NCBI GenBank assembly: GCA_001873285.1 | Contig: MNYV01000076.1 | Span: 1 to 61,723 of the forward strand | Origin: Nitrospirae bacterium CG2_30_53_67 | GTDB lineage: Bacteria > CG2-30-53-67 | DNA length: 61,723 bases | Direction of reading: 5' to 3' | Shown here: one piece after another, positions 15,792 through 25,464 of the stretch | How the letters are laid out: the number at the start of each line of letters is the position of its first letter | Position numbering within the stretch: position 1 is the stretch's first letter | Notes under the pieces: generated by a model | The model's database searches: none | Seen by the model: only the letters and a program-made list of their open reading frames with translations | Told to the model about the DNA's origin: nothing | Position numbers and translations under genes: made by a program

Positions 15792-17129
15792 CTATGGATT
15801 CTGGACGGTTTTTTTAACGATCTTTCTGTTCCCGACTCTGTCAACCGCCACGATGGTGATCTCCGTGTCCGAAGAAATTTGGGAAAGAACATACTTAAAA
15901 CGTCCGGTTTTGTCGGGTAAGACAGGAACATCATTGATCGTGACTGCAGCATCCGGTTCCGTCTGGCCGCTGATCTGGGCATTCACTTTGCCGGAAACCT
16001 TGAGCAGGAGGAGATCATCCAGAACAATATCCGGAGGCGTCTGGTCAATGGTGATCTTGAATACGCTGTAATCACTGAAATCCCCTTCATTCCCCTCGGA
16101 TGTAATCGAACTCACACGCCAATAATAGATCCCGCTTTTTAATCCCTGGACCACCACTCCCTTCTCAGACAAGCCCGTACGGACAATGACGAGGTCCGTA
16201 AAATAGGGATCCAGCGCCACCTGTATCCGGTAGGTGACTCCCGACAGGGAATCATCCCACTTCAACACCATCTTCATCTCACTCAGATTCTTGAAAAAGA
16301 ATTCGGCCAGATTTTCAGGACTCCCCAATTTGGGAGGCGCCGGAAGATCCTTAATCTCACGGATCTTCTTCTCCTTGGAAATATCAACCGACTGGTTTCG
16401 CACAACCTCCATGGACTCCCCTCCAACCTTTACGTCTACTGCGCCGCTGAAAACCTTCAATTTGCTCTCCTGTTCCTTAGAGACCTGAACGGCCACCTTG
16501 GCCTCGGATATCTTCGCCAGAGCCGTGGGGGTCACGATCACAAACTCCGAGCCTTCGATCTTGGGGCGGCGTACAACCGCTTCCACGTCGCTTTGCAGAA
16601 GATTGATGGATGACTTTCTGATCTTGGTCAGACGGTTCTCCTTCATATCATGGATCACGACCAGTGAGTCCGGCTTGATGGTCAGCTTGTTTCCTTCATC
16701 GAAGAGAACCTCGGCATAACCGCCTGAATAGGTCCGGATAGTGTCCCCTTCTCTCAGGATCTGGTCCTTTTCCGCCTTCTGGAACTTCAACTCCTTCTGG
16801 CTCTTGACGTTCACGTCCCCTTTGACATAGACGAGCCTGGCAAAGTAGACATCCATGACATTGCTGTCGGGTTCATCCTGCTTTTTCTCAGGACTTGCCT
16901 GGAGCCCGAAAAAGGATCCTATCTTGACAAGAAAAGGAAACCGTCCTCCCTCCTTTTTCAGAAAGATGGGAAAGGATACGGCAAGGACCAGGATCAAAAT
17001 GAAGATGACAAAGACCCTCACGAGGACGCGGGGAATCCGAATCATCTTCCAGTCGAGGAGTGGTTTCCTCTCTTTTCTCATCTCTTTTCTTGTCATGACT
17101 CTATCTCTTTTCGTCCATGTCCGCGTCAT
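15792..17129 (-). CDS. FecR-domain membrane protein with Ig/FN3-like C-terminus
   Basis: A single N-terminal membrane anchor (about residues 35-58, VFVIFILILVLAVSFPIF) is followed by a FecR domain (REGDTIRTYSGGYAEVLFDEGNKL, VVIHDMKENRLTKIRKSSI). A fibronectin-III-like segment (YRIQVALDPYFTDLVI...YYWRVSSI) and a C-terminal Ig-like domain (ISGQTEPDAAVTINDVPVLP) follow. FecR domains in such proteins bind glycans or envelope partners; no iron-sigma partner is present. The ATG at 17129 is preferred over a TTG at 17141. Function unknown; the HD-GYP gene upstream suggests envelope signalling. Confidence 0.82.
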   Translation of the reverse strand: MTRTWTKRDRVMTRKEMRKERKPLLDWKMIRIPRVLVRVFVIFILILVLAVSFPIFLKKEGGRFPFLVKIGSFFGLQASPEKKQDEPDSNVMDVYFARLVYVKGDVNVKSQKELKFQKAEKDQILREGDTIRTYSGGYAEVLFDEGNKLTIKPDSLVVIHDMKENRLTKIRKSSINLLQSDVEAVVRRPKIEGSEFVIVTPTALAKISEAKVAVQVSKEQESKLKVFSGAVDVKVGGESMEVVRNQSVDISKEKKIREIKDLPAPPKLGSPENLAEFFFKNLSEMKMVLKWDDSLSGVTYRIQVALDPYFTDLVIVRTGLSEKGVVVQGLKSGIYYWRVSSITSEGNEGDFSDYSVFKITIDQTPPDIVLDDLLLLKVSGKVNAQISGQTEPDAAVTINDVPVLPDKTGRFKYVLSQISSDTEITIVAVDRVGNRKIVKKTVQNP

Positions 17130-17137
17130 TCCGCCGG

Positions 17138-18871
17138 TCAAGCGATGTCGGGACGGACCGATGCAGGATGATGATATGGCTTTTCCTCGAGCATTTTTCT
17201 CTTGATGCCTTTGATCCGGTTGTTACGGAATGCCTGGATGAAGGCCTCGCAGACCTTGGGATCGAACCTCGTACCGGCCCAGGATTTGATCAGTTCCATC
17301 ACCTCTTCCTCGTCGGTCGCCACCTGGTAAGGTCTGTCGGATGTCATGGCATCAAAAGTGTCCGCCACGGCGATAATCCGGGCCGGCAACGGGATCTCCT
17401 CACCGCGGATCCCATCGGGATAACCCTCCCCATCGTATCGTTCGTGATGGTGGCGCATGGATGGAATGATCTTTTGGAGCTGTTTGATGGGCGCCATGAT
17501 ATTGGCCCCCTTGCCGGGATGCTGTTTGATCAGATTATACTCGGCCTTGCTCAGGCCGCTCGGCTTTCTCAGAATGCTGTCGTCGATCCCGATCTTGCCG
17601 ATATCATGGAGCAGGGCGGCAATATGGAGGATTTCTCTCGTCTTTAAATCCAGCTTCATTTCATCCGCTATGACCAGACTGTATTCCGTGACCCTCTCCG
17701 AGTGGCCGCGCGTGTAAGGATCCCTTTCGTCGATGGCTGCGGCAAGCGATGAAATCGCGCTCATGAACAGCCGCCTCATGTTCTTGTCATACAAGTCCAG
17801 CTGCTTAACCATGTAATTGAAGGTTTCGGCCAGCTGCCCGATCTCATTTTTTGCGCGTACGGTAATCTTTTCCTTGAAGTTTCCCTGGGCAATGACTAAT
17901 GCGCTCTTTGTAAAATTGATGATGGGGACACTGATCTTCCTGGCAAAAAAGATACCGATCCCGCAGACCAGGATGCCGGTGATGCCCCCCCAGACCAGGA
18001 TCTGCCGCTTCATCTCGGCCACCATGGTATAGGCATCCACACGGGGTTCCTGCACGACCACGCCCCATCCTTCAAAATCCAACGGCGCATAAGCTCCAAG
18101 CATTTCTTTCCCATTTTTGTCCGCAAAGGGGATGGCCCCTCCGGTTTTTCCCAAGGAAAGATACTTCCCGACGATCTCCACGTCCTTCATGTTTTCCTGC
18201 CGGAGAACCCCGGGACGATCCTTGCCGGCGATCAGACGGCCCAGACGGTCTATCAGATAGGCTTCACCGGACTGCCGGAAGGAGACCTTGTCCACGATCT
18301 CCCATATCTTATCCATGGACATGTCGGCAAGGAGGATCCCGGTCATGTTGTTTTCCTGAAAGACGGGAAGACCGATGGTGACGATGGCGGTTTTCTTCTC
18401 AGAAATACTCAGGGGATCGGCCACGAAGACATTCCCCTGCATGGATTGATCAAAGACCTGGTCCCGTATTTTTTTGCGTTCTTCCAAATAAAGCCCGCTC
18501 ATATCCGGCCGTACGACCTCGGCAATGGAGTTTCTCTGTGTGTCCAGCAGGGTGATGCTGATCAGATCCTTATATTCATCGAGGAAGAAGAACAGGAGCT
18601 GATATTTCTGGATATCCGAAAAGGATTGGGTCAGGGGGAGGAGCCGGGCGATGATCTCCAGTTTCTCGATGGTGTGCCTGAGGTGGCCGGAAACCTCGTC
18701 GGCGGTCTGCCTGGCCCGCTGGGCATGGGAATCCAAGAGGTCGTTTTCCAGGTATTCCTCATTGATCTTGACAAGATTTCTGTCGGATATGATCAGAGGC
18801 GCCAGGGAGATCATCAGCATCACGATGATTAACTGGAGCATCAATCGTCTTTTAGGCCTTATTTTTTGCAC
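17138..18871 (-). CDS. Membrane dCache-HAMP-HD-GYP cyclic-di-GMP phosphodiesterase
   Basis: Expected to degrade cyclic di-GMP in response to a periplasmic signal. Order: TM1 (about 12-30), a Cache-type sensor domain (35-285), TM2 (290-310), HAMP (312-365, PIINFTKSALVIAQGNFKEK) and HD-GYP (375-560). The catalytic features are complete: LLHDIGKIGI, HHHERYDGEGYPDG and VADTFDAMTSDRPY. The start is GTG at 18871 with GGAGGGATAG upstream, directly after the stop of the GGDEF gene, so a maker and a breaker of c-di-GMP are translationally adjacent. Confidence 0.93.
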   Translation of the reverse strand: MQKIRPKRRLMLQLIIVMLMISLAPLIISDRNLVKINEEYLENDLLDSHAQRARQTADEVSGHLRHTIEKLEIIARLLPLTQSFSDIQKYQLLFFFLDEYKDLISITLLDTQRNSIAEVVRPDMSGLYLEERKKIRDQVFDQSMQGNVFVADPLSISEKKTAIVTIGLPVFQENNMTGILLADMSMDKIWEIVDKVSFRQSGEAYLIDRLGRLIAGKDRPGVLRQENMKDVEIVGKYLSLGKTGGAIPFADKNGKEMLGAYAPLDFEGWGVVVQEPRVDAYTMVAEMKRQILVWGGITGILVCGIGIFFARKISVPIINFTKSALVIAQGNFKEKITVRAKNEIGQLAETFNYMVKQLDLYDKNMRRLFMSAISSLAAAIDERDPYTRGHSERVTEYSLVIADEMKLDLKTREILHIAALLHDIGKIGIDDSILRKPSGLSKAEYNLIKQHPGKGANIMAPIKQLQKIIPSMRHHHERYDGEGYPDGIRGEEIPLPARIIAVADTFDAMTSDRPYQVATDEEEVMELIKSWAGTRFDPKVCEAFIQAFRNNRIKGIKRKMLEEKPYHHPASVRPDIA

Positions 18872-20308
18872 CTATCCCTCCGGAATTTCCATGGACAGGG
18901 AATTCTTCTGCCTTCCGATCATAAAGACCGCGTTCCTTGTCCCTTCCTTGACCCGATACATGGACTGATCCGCCAGTTGGATCAGTTCGTTCTTATCCTT
19001 CACGTGGTTTGGGTAGGAGGCGATGCCGAAACTGGCCGTGAGGTGAAACGCCTCGCCTGTATCCGAATAAAACGTATACTCCTCCATGGTCTTCCTGAGG
19101 CGTTCAGAAGTGCCGAAGGCTGCTTCAGGCCCCGTCTCCGGCAGGACGGCGATGAACTCATCACCGCCATACCTGCAGATGACGTCCATGGGCCGGAGAT
19201 GATTCTTCAATATGGTCCCGATCTCCACCAGGAGCTGGCTCCCGACCAGATGTCCGAAACGATCGTTGACGCGCTTGAAATAATCAAGATCCAGGAAGAT
19301 CAGTGAAACCTGGGTATGGTACCGGTTTGCCCTTGAAATTTCGATATCAAGAGACTGATGCAGATATCTGAAGTTATAAAGCTGCGTCAATCCGTCGGTA
19401 ATGGCCAGCTCCGTCGCCTTCTTATAGAGGAGAGAGTTTTCAATCGCGATGGAAGCCTGGTCGACAAGGGTCAAAACAAGATCCAGGTCTTTCCGGTCAA
19501 AAGGCTTTCCATCAATCTTGTTGATGACCTCCAGAACGCCCAGGATCTTCCCCTTGCTGCGCAGCGGCACGCAGAGAATGGAACGCGTCTTAAAATCCAG
19601 GGAATCATCAATCTTATGGCAGAACCGTTTGTCCGTGGCGACGTCCTCCACAATGATGGGCTCACCATGAAGGGCCACCCATCCGGCGATCCCCTCCCCT
19701 ACCTTAAGCCGGAACCTCTTGATATCGTGTTTTTTCTCTCCCTCGGCCAATTCAAAGTAGAGTTCGTTCTTTTCCTCATCCAGCAGCAGCACGGAGCCGG
19801 CCTCGGCCTTGACCAGTTCATTGGTCTTTTCCATGATGATGTCGAGAATGCTTCCTGTGTCCAGTGTGGAAGTCAGGGCCTTGCCGACCTTGATGAAGTA
19901 GGAGAGTTCCCTGGTGGTTTGATCCCGTTCAGAGGTGGTGCGGATCAGATCTTCAAACTGCGCCTTGCGGTCCTCGGCCTTTCCAAGAGCAAAAATAAGC
20001 CTCTTGGCATGGATGGATAAAATGAGATAGTCGTCTATCTGTGTGATCTTCTGCTGAAAAATCGTTTCGAGATCGTCTTCGAACACCGCCAGGATCACCT
20101 GGGTCGCGGGATTCCCTTTCTTCAGGTCTTTGATCCGGTCCGTATCCCATGACGATTTCCCCACAATCAGAATGGAACCTGGTTCAGGTTGAGGGCCTTG
20201 GTTGCGGCATACCAGCGGATCGAATCTGGACCCCTGCATGAAACCCAGCAAGGCATCCTCTTCCTGACGGTTAAGACCGTGCAGATAGACCCGAACGTTT
20301 TTATTCAT
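18872..20308 (-). CDS. GAF-GGDEF diguanylate cyclase with N-terminal receiver-like region
   Basis: A soluble 478-residue protein. The first 110 residues resemble a degenerate receiver fold (VRVYLHGLNRQEED...ILIVGKSSWD) without a clear phospho-Asp. A GAF domain spans about 155-300 (SVLLLDEEKNELYFE, VGEGIAGWVALHGEPIIVED). The GGDEF domain (310-470) has an intact GGDEF and an I-site RPMD five residues before it, so it should be active and product-inhibited. The ATG at 20308 is chosen: the domain begins there, and the longer frame to 20365 has no better site. Confidence 0.9.
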   Translation of the reverse strand: MNKNVRVYLHGLNRQEEDALLGFMQGSRFDPLVCRNQGPQPEPGSILIVGKSSWDTDRIKDLKKGNPATQVILAVFEDDLETIFQQKITQIDDYLILSIHAKRLIFALGKAEDRKAQFEDLIRTTSERDQTTRELSYFIKVGKALTSTLDTGSILDIIMEKTNELVKAEAGSVLLLDEEKNELYFELAEGEKKHDIKRFRLKVGEGIAGWVALHGEPIIVEDVATDKRFCHKIDDSLDFKTRSILCVPLRSKGKILGVLEVINKIDGKPFDRKDLDLVLTLVDQASIAIENSLLYKKATELAITDGLTQLYNFRYLHQSLDIEISRANRYHTQVSLIFLDLDYFKRVNDRFGHLVGSQLLVEIGTILKNHLRPMDVICRYGGDEFIAVLPETGPEAAFGTSERLRKTMEEYTFYSDTGEAFHLTASFGIASYPNHVKDKNELIQLADQSMYRVKEGTRNAVFMIGRQKNSLSMEIPEG

Positions 20309-20376
20309 GGTACCGTCTTTCCTAAAGAATGATCCCGATCCCGGCTGACCTGTCTGCCGTCGCACAGGCAGGCCGG

Positions 20377-21045
20377 TCAGTGACTCCCTGCATGACTGTC
20401 TCCCGATTCCGTGGAGAGTCCCCGTATAGGCTTCAACAGCGCCCGAACGGCCCCGCCCGGATGGGACGATCCGGAAACGAATGAAAGAACGGCCGCGCCG
20501 GCCGCACGGGCCTTGAAGACTTCCCTGATATTCATCGGGGTGATCCCTCCGATGCCGATCACCGGAACGCCGACCTTTCGGACCGCTTCTTCGAGCGCCT
20601 CGACGCCCGACACAGGGACCCCCTTCTTGGACCGGGTGGCAAAAACCGACCCGAAACCGATGTAGTCAGCCCCGTCTTTTTCTGCCTGCCGCGCCTCATA
20701 GAGCGAATGGGCTGTGGCGCCGATCATTCTGCCGGGATCGAGGAATCTTCGCGCCGCAGGAACAGGAAGATCCTCCGCTCCCAGATGGAGACCATCCGCA
20801 TCGGAAAGCATCGCGATGTCCAAACGGTCGTTGATCACCAGATCGGCACCATATTGCCGGGTTAAAACCCGAAGTTCCGCGGCTTCCCTGAGCTGTACCC
20901 TTCCGGGTTTTCCTTTCCCGCGATATTGAATCACCCCGGCCCCTTCCTTAAGGACGGCCTCCGCAGTCTGATGGGGGTCGGCCTCTCCGCCGACAATCAC
21001 GCAGAGTTTCCACTTCGTGCCGTTCCTTGGCATCCTCTCCTTCAT
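20377..21045 (-). CDS. thiE: Thiamine-phosphate synthase
   Basis: Joins the hydroxymethylpyrimidine diphosphate and thiazole phosphate moieties to make thiamine phosphate. The TIM-barrel shows VIQYRGKGK, LVINDRLDIAMLSDADGLHLG (pyrophosphate/pyrimidine site), IGATAHSL, YIGFGSVFATRSK and IGIGGITPMNI, all typical of ThiE. The 222-residue product overlaps accC by the shared stop/start. No TPP riboswitch was seen ahead of it, as expected for an internal operon gene. Confidence 0.93.
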   Translation of the reverse strand: MKERMPRNGTKWKLCVIVGGEADPHQTAEAVLKEGAGVIQYRGKGKPGRVQLREAAELRVLTRQYGADLVINDRLDIAMLSDADGLHLGAEDLPVPAARRFLDPGRMIGATAHSLYEARQAEKDGADYIGFGSVFATRSKKGVPVSGVEALEEAVRKVGVPVIGIGGITPMNIREVFKARAAGAAVLSFVSGSSHPGGAVRALLKPIRGLSTESGDSHAGSH

Positions 21046-22382
21046 CAGATCTGCACCTTCTCCAAAAACGTCGTATAGACCTCACCGGCGAGAAATTCCG
21101 GCGCCCTCATCACTTTTTTATGAAAAGGGATCGTGGTCTTGATCCCCTGTACCACAAATTCATCCAAGGCCCTCTTCATGACGGCGATGGCTTCTGAACG
21201 GTCCTTGCCTTTCACGATCACCTTGGCGAGCAGGGAGTCGTAATTCGAGGGCACCCGGTACCCGGAATAGACCGCCGTATCCACCCGGACGTTCGGACCT
21301 CCAGGCTGAATGAACATCTCGATCAGGCCGGGGCACGGAGTAAAGGTTTCGGAATCCTCGGCGTTGATCCGGCATTCGATACTGTGACCCAGGATATGGA
21401 CCTGATCCTGCATGAAGGATAGAGGTTCGCCGGACGCAATCCTGATCTGTTCCTTGATCAGGTCAATCCCCGTGACCATTTCCGTAACCGGGTGTTCAAC
21501 CTGAATTCTTGTATTCATCTCCATAAAATAGAATTCGCCCTGGTCATCGAGAATGAATTCCACGGTCCCCGCATTGGTGTAACCTACAGCCTTCGCCGCA
21601 CAAAGGGCTGCATCACCGATCCGTTTTCGCAGGTCTTCATCCAAGGCAGGAGACGGAGATTCCTCAATCAGTTTCTGATGCCTGCGTTGAATGGAACAAT
21701 CCCTCTCACCGAGCTCAACCATGTTCCCCATTTCGTCGGCTAAGATCTGGATCTCGATATGACGGGGCTTTTCTATGTACCGCTCGATATAGACGGACGC
21801 ATCATTGAACACGGCCGCCGCCTCGGCCTTGGCCATGGCAAAAAGATGCGGCAGAGAGGCCTCGGAATGGACCACCCGCATCCCCTTGCCTCCGCCGCCT
21901 GCTGAGGCCTTGATGATGACCGGAAGACCGATTTTTCTTGCAATCTCAAGGGCTTCACGTTCGGTCTCTACGACACCTTCACTACCGGGGATCACCGGCA
22001 CCCCTGCTTGTTTCATGGTATTCCTGGCTTGGGCCTTGTTTCCCATCAATCGAATATGATCGGCGCTCGGACCGATAAACTTGATACCCGACGAGGCACA
22101 GATATCCGCGAATTCAGCATTCTCCGATAGAAACCCGTAACCGGGATGTACGGCCTCTACGTCCGTCATCTCACAGGCGCTCAGGATGTTGGGCACATTC
22201 AGATAACTCTGCCCGATGGGAGGAGGTCCCACGCAGATACTCTCGTCCGCATGTTGGACATGCAGGGAATGGGCGTCCAGATCCGAATGAATCGCCACGG
22301 TTTGAATCTCCATTTCCTTGCAGGCTCGGATGATCCGTACCGCGATCTCTCCCCGGTTTGCAATCAGGATCTTCTGAAACAC
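21045..22382 (-). CDS. accC: Acetyl-CoA carboxylase, biotin carboxylase subunit
   Basis: Carboxylates biotin on AccB using ATP and bicarbonate, the first half of the acetyl-CoA carboxylase reaction. Signatures: KILIANRGEIAVRIIRA, the ATP-grasp glycine loop KASAGGGGKGMRVV, ERDCSIQRRHQK, and FMEMNTRIQVEHPVTEM. The GTG at 22382 with GGAG six bases upstream fits the family start; the frame also opens at a TTG at 22394. Product 445 residues, typical. It follows accB. Confidence 0.96.
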   Translation of the reverse strand: MFQKILIANRGEIAVRIIRACKEMEIQTVAIHSDLDAHSLHVQHADESICVGPPPIGQSYLNVPNILSACEMTDVEAVHPGYGFLSENAEFADICASSGIKFIGPSADHIRLMGNKAQARNTMKQAGVPVIPGSEGVVETEREALEIARKIGLPVIIKASAGGGGKGMRVVHSEASLPHLFAMAKAEAAAVFNDASVYIERYIEKPRHIEIQILADEMGNMVELGERDCSIQRRHQKLIEESPSPALDEDLRKRIGDAALCAAKAVGYTNAGTVEFILDDQGEFYFMEMNTRIQVEHPVTEMVTGIDLIKEQIRIASGEPLSFMQDQVHILGHSIECRINAEDSETFTPCPGLIEMFIQPGGPNVRVDTAVYSGYRVPSNYDSLLAKVIVKGKDRSEAIAVMKRALDEFVVQGIKTTIPFHKKVMRAPEFLAGEVYTTFLEKVQI

Positions 22383-22418
22383 ATCAGTCTCCAATGATGG
22401 GGGTGAATGCTCTTTGTT

Positions 22419-22892
22419 CTACGGCAAGGGTTCCAGGATGAAAAGAGGTTCGCCGTATTCCACAGGAGACTTGTCCTCCTTCAGGATCCGGAGCACACTC
22501 CCTTTCACATCGGCTTCGATCTCATTCATCAGTTTCATGGCCTCGATGATACAAAGAGGCTGTCCTTTTTCCACGGCGCTCCCCACTTCTACAAAGGGAG
22601 GCGAATCCGGGGCAGGACACCGATAAAAGGTCCCGACCATAGGGGACTTCACCACGATTTGACCGGGGACCATCTCGGGAACGGAGGTCTCGGCGGATGC
22701 AGGGGGCTTCTCAGCATCTTCCTCTCCGGTCCGGGGAGAAGACTTGGAAGGCGCCGGTTCTTTGACGGAATGTACGCGGTGTGCCTCGCCCAGGATGATC
22801 CGGACTCTGAATCCTTCACGTTCCAATTCGATTTCTGAGATCCCGGTTCCCTGAACCATCTCGATCAATTCTTTGATCTCTTTAAGGTTCAT
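22419..22892 (-). CDS. accB: Acetyl-CoA carboxylase biotin carboxyl carrier protein
   Basis: Carries biotin between AccC and the carboxyltransferase. The C-terminal biotinyl domain (about 80-157) includes the biotin lysine in EAMKLMNEI and the opening SPMVGTFY. An Ala/Pro-rich linker (50-75) joins it to the N-terminal helix, as in E. coli AccB. Length 157 is normal. Encoded between efp and accC. Confidence 0.96.
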   Translation of the reverse strand: MNLKEIKELIEMVQGTGISEIELEREGFRVRIILGEAHRVHSVKEPAPSKSSPRTGEEDAEKPPASAETSVPEMVPGQIVVKSPMVGTFYRCPAPDSPPFVEVGSAVEKGQPLCIIEAMKLMNEIEADVKGSVLRILKEDKSPVEYGEPLFILEPLP

Positions 22893-22913
22893 TTCTCTCC
22901 CCTTTGAACCACG

Positions 22914-23489
22914 CTATGGCTTCTCGGTTTCCCTGGCACGTTCTATGAATTCACCTGTCCTCGTATCGATCTTCGCCGACTCCCCTTCATTCAAATAAAG
23001 AGGCACCTTGACCACAAAACCGGTTTCCATGACCGCAGACTTGCTCCCGCCTGATGCCGTATCTCCCTTGACGCCGGGTTTGGTCTCCACGACCTTAAGC
23101 ACGACAAAATTGGGGAGTTCCAATCCGATCGGGCGCCCGTTATGAAAAAGGATCTTTGCCTGGATATTTTCCTTGAGAAAGTTTTTATTATCACCCAGCT
23201 GCTCCTCGGTCAGATAGAGCTGCTCAAAGTTCGATGTGTCCATGAAGCAGTACTGTCCCTCGGACCTGTAAAGATATTGCATCTCCCGCTCATCCAGATC
23301 GGGTTTCTCCACTTTCTCGCCTGATCGGAATGTCCTGTCGATGACCGCGCCGGTCTTGAGCCGCTTCAACCGGGTCCGGACAAATGCCCCGCCCTTGCCG
23401 GGTTTGACATGCTGAAACTCCACGATGATATAGGGCTCTCCATCCAACTCAATCTTCAATCCATTTCTGAAATCCGCCGTCGAATACAC
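22914..23489 (-). CDS. efp: Translation elongation factor P
   Basis: Relieves ribosome stalling at polyproline. Domain I contains the modification loop HVKPGKGGAFVRT with a lysine at the tip, so it could be lysylated by EpmA or otherwise; no epmA/epmB is in the window. The C-terminal VPLYLNEGESAKIDTRTGEFIERA is the family signature. Length 191 is standard. It follows pepP by about 65 bases. Confidence 0.97.
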   Translation of the reverse strand: MYSTADFRNGLKIELDGEPYIIVEFQHVKPGKGGAFVRTRLKRLKTGAVIDRTFRSGEKVEKPDLDEREMQYLYRSEGQYCFMDTSNFEQLYLTEEQLGDNKNFLKENIQAKILFHNGRPIGLELPNFVVLKVVETKPGVKGDTASGGSKSAVMETGFVVKVPLYLNEGESAKIDTRTGEFIERARETEKP

Positions 23490-23554
23490 TGATTCCTCCT
23501 TGAGATCCTATCCCGTCAAACTATTTTATAATGAAATATCAGAAAAATCCAACA

Positions 23555-24643
23555 CTAAACTTCTCCTTCCACGGCCTTCCATCCCTTGGAAAGGGTAGTC
23601 AAGACACGGCACCCGTCCACGGTGACCTGAACCATGTCTTCAATCCTGACCCCGCCCAAACCCGGGATGTAAATCCCAGGCTCCACGGTGAAGACCATCC
23701 CTTCACGGATGCGCATCCGGTTCTTCGGAGCCACATGAGGCAGTTCGTGGACCTCCAAACCGATACCGTGTCCGGTTCCATGACCGAAATATTTACCAAA
23801 GCCCGCTTTTTGAATCATTTTTCTTGCTGTTGCATCAATTTCTGCCAGATATTTACCTGGTTTAATCGCACGAATCGCTTCATTTTGCGCATCGAGGACC
23901 GTCTCGAAGATCTTCCGTTTCTTGCCGGCGAACCGTTTCCCGATAAACAAGGTTCGAGTCATGTCGGAAAAATAACCGCCGCATTCCGCCCCGAAATCCA
24001 CAACCACAAGATCCCCTTGCATCAACCTCTTTTCCGATGCCGTGCCGTGCGGCATGGCCGACCGCTCGCCTGATGAAACGATCAGGTCAAATGCAGCACG
24101 GGCTGCCCCCGCCCTGCGTATCAATCCCTCCATGGAAAGTGCGATCTCCCTTTCGGAGATGCCGGCACGAATCTTTTTTCTTACCGTTTTGAATGCCTCT
24201 TCCGCCCGGCGTACGGCCTTAAGGATCTTCCGGACCTCTGCTTCGGATTTGATCATCCTGATGGATTCCAGACCCGCTGTCACCGGAATGAGACGAATCG
24301 GGGAGATTTTTTTCCTTAATTCCTGGAAGGACTGAAACCTCAGATCTTCAGGTTCAAAACCGAGCCGGCCGATCCTTGTTTTTTTCAGCAGACGGAGGAT
24401 CCGTTCCGGAACTTTCTCGTTCTTTTTAAGAACCTGGATATGGAAACCGGCGATTTCCTGCTCCGATTGGACGGCATATCGTGAATCGGTGATGAAATAA
24501 TCATGAGAGGATGCGATCAGGATGACCCCGGCCGAACCTGTAAATCCTGAAAGGTATCGGACATTCTCCCTCTTGCTCACCAGAAAGGCATCCACCCGGT
24601 TTTTTTGAAGGAGTTCATGGACAGCATCCATTGACCTCTTCAT
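23555..24643 (-). CDS. pepP: Xaa-Pro peptidase (M24 family)
   Basis: Metal-dependent aminopeptidase acting on peptides with proline in second position. The N-terminal creatinase-like domain (1-130) precedes a pita-bread domain with the ligands in [17 protein letters not shown] (two Asp), [14 protein letters not shown] (His), [11 protein letters not shown] (Glu) and VRIEDMVQV (Glu). Length 362 matches PepQ/PepP-like enzymes of Desulfuromonadales. It overlaps aroQ by 4 bases. The symbol could equally be pepQ. Confidence 0.92.
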   Translation of the reverse strand: MKRSMDAVHELLQKNRVDAFLVSKRENVRYLSGFTGSAGVILIASSHDYFITDSRYAVQSEQEIAGFHIQVLKKNEKVPERILRLLKKTRIGRLGFEPEDLRFQSFQELRKKISPIRLIPVTAGLESIRMIKSEAEVRKILKAVRRAEEAFKTVRKKIRAGISEREIALSMEGLIRRAGAARAAFDLIVSSGERSAMPHGTASEKRLMQGDLVVVDFGAECGGYFSDMTRTLFIGKRFAGKKRKIFETVLDAQNEAIRAIKPGKYLAEIDATARKMIQKAGFGKYFGHGTGHGIGLEVHELPHVAPKNRMRIREGMVFTVEPGIYIPGLGGVRIEDMVQVTVDGCRVLTTLSKGWKAVEGEV

Positions 24644-25092
24644 GGATGACGTCCCCGGCTTTCAGAAACCAGGGTTACGGCTGCTCTCAACCCGAGAACA
24701 TAACTTTCCCTGCCGAACCCCGAAATTTGTCCTTTTGCCACCGGCGCGATAAAAGAATGCCGGCGGAAGGGTTCCCTGGCATGGATATTGGAAAGATGAA
24801 CCTCTACCGTAGGAATTTCCACGGCTGCGACGGCATCCCGGATAGCGATACTGGTGTGCGTGAATGCCGCCGGATTGATGACGATGGCCTGAAATGAACC
24901 GGGCGCCTGCTGGATCCAGTCAATGATCCTGGCCTCTTCATTGGATTGCCGGGTGGTCACCTGCACACCGAGAGATTTTGCGGTCTTCTTGAGATCCCGA
25001 TCAATCTCCCGAAGGGTCAGCGTGCCGTAGATTTCCGCCTCGCGGGTCCCCAGAAGATTCAGATTGGGACCATGTATCACAAGAACCTTCAT
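24640..25092 (-). CDS. aroQ: 3-dehydroquinate dehydratase, type II
   Basis: Third step of the shikimate pathway, dehydrating 3-dehydroquinate. The type II signature [18 protein letters not shown] includes the catalytic Tyr region, [16 protein letters not shown] holds the active-site loop, and [18 protein letters not shown] carries the catalytic His. 150 residues is the standard length. It opens the aroQ-pepP-efp-accB-accC block. Confidence 0.96.
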   Translation of the reverse strand: MKVLVIHGPNLNLLGTREAEIYGTLTLREIDRDLKKTAKSLGVQVTTRQSNEEARIIDWIQQAPGSFQAIVINPAAFTHTSIAIRDAVAAVEIPTVEVHLSNIHAREPFRRHSFIAPVAKGQISGFGRESYVLGLRAAVTLVSESRGRHP

Positions 25093-25107
25093 AAAAGCGT
25101 GTCCATT

Positions 25108-25464
25108 TTACTCGAATTCCGATGCCATGCGGGGCACCAGGATGCGTAATTTAAAACGGCCTTTACCGAGATTTCCGGTCCCGTTCAGAATCAAAGCCAC
25201 AAAATATTCTTCGTTGATCTTGCGTGCAATGGCGGTCTTTTCCCTGTTGACCATCATCATTTCACCCATGGGCCCCGTGTCCATGGATAGGGCGGCACGA
25301 TTCATTTCTTTGACAACGCCGGATAACTCGATGCCGATCAACTGAAGGTCCAGATTCTCGTCCCCGAGGTATTCTTCGACCGAAATGCCGTCCATCCCCA
25401 TGATGACGGCCCCCAATGCGCCATCCACGGAACAGACGACCTCCTTCAGCAGTTCTTTGAACAT
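25108..25464 (-). CDS. Roadblock/LC7-domain protein (MglB class)
   Basis: A 118-residue Roadblock fold: VVCSVDGALGAVIMGMDGIS at the start, then a helix-strand pattern ending in YFVALIL. Such proteins are GAPs or scaffolds for MglA GTPases. An MglA-like GTPase is encoded in the same directional run at 13.9-14.9 kb, making a pair plausible. The start overlaps the TPR protein gene by 19 bases. Confidence 0.85.
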   Translation of the reverse strand: MFKELLKEVVCSVDGALGAVIMGMDGISVEEYLGDENLDLQLIGIELSGVVKEMNRAALSMDTGPMGEMMMVNREKTAIARKINEEYFVALILNGTGNLGKGRFKLRILVPRMASEFE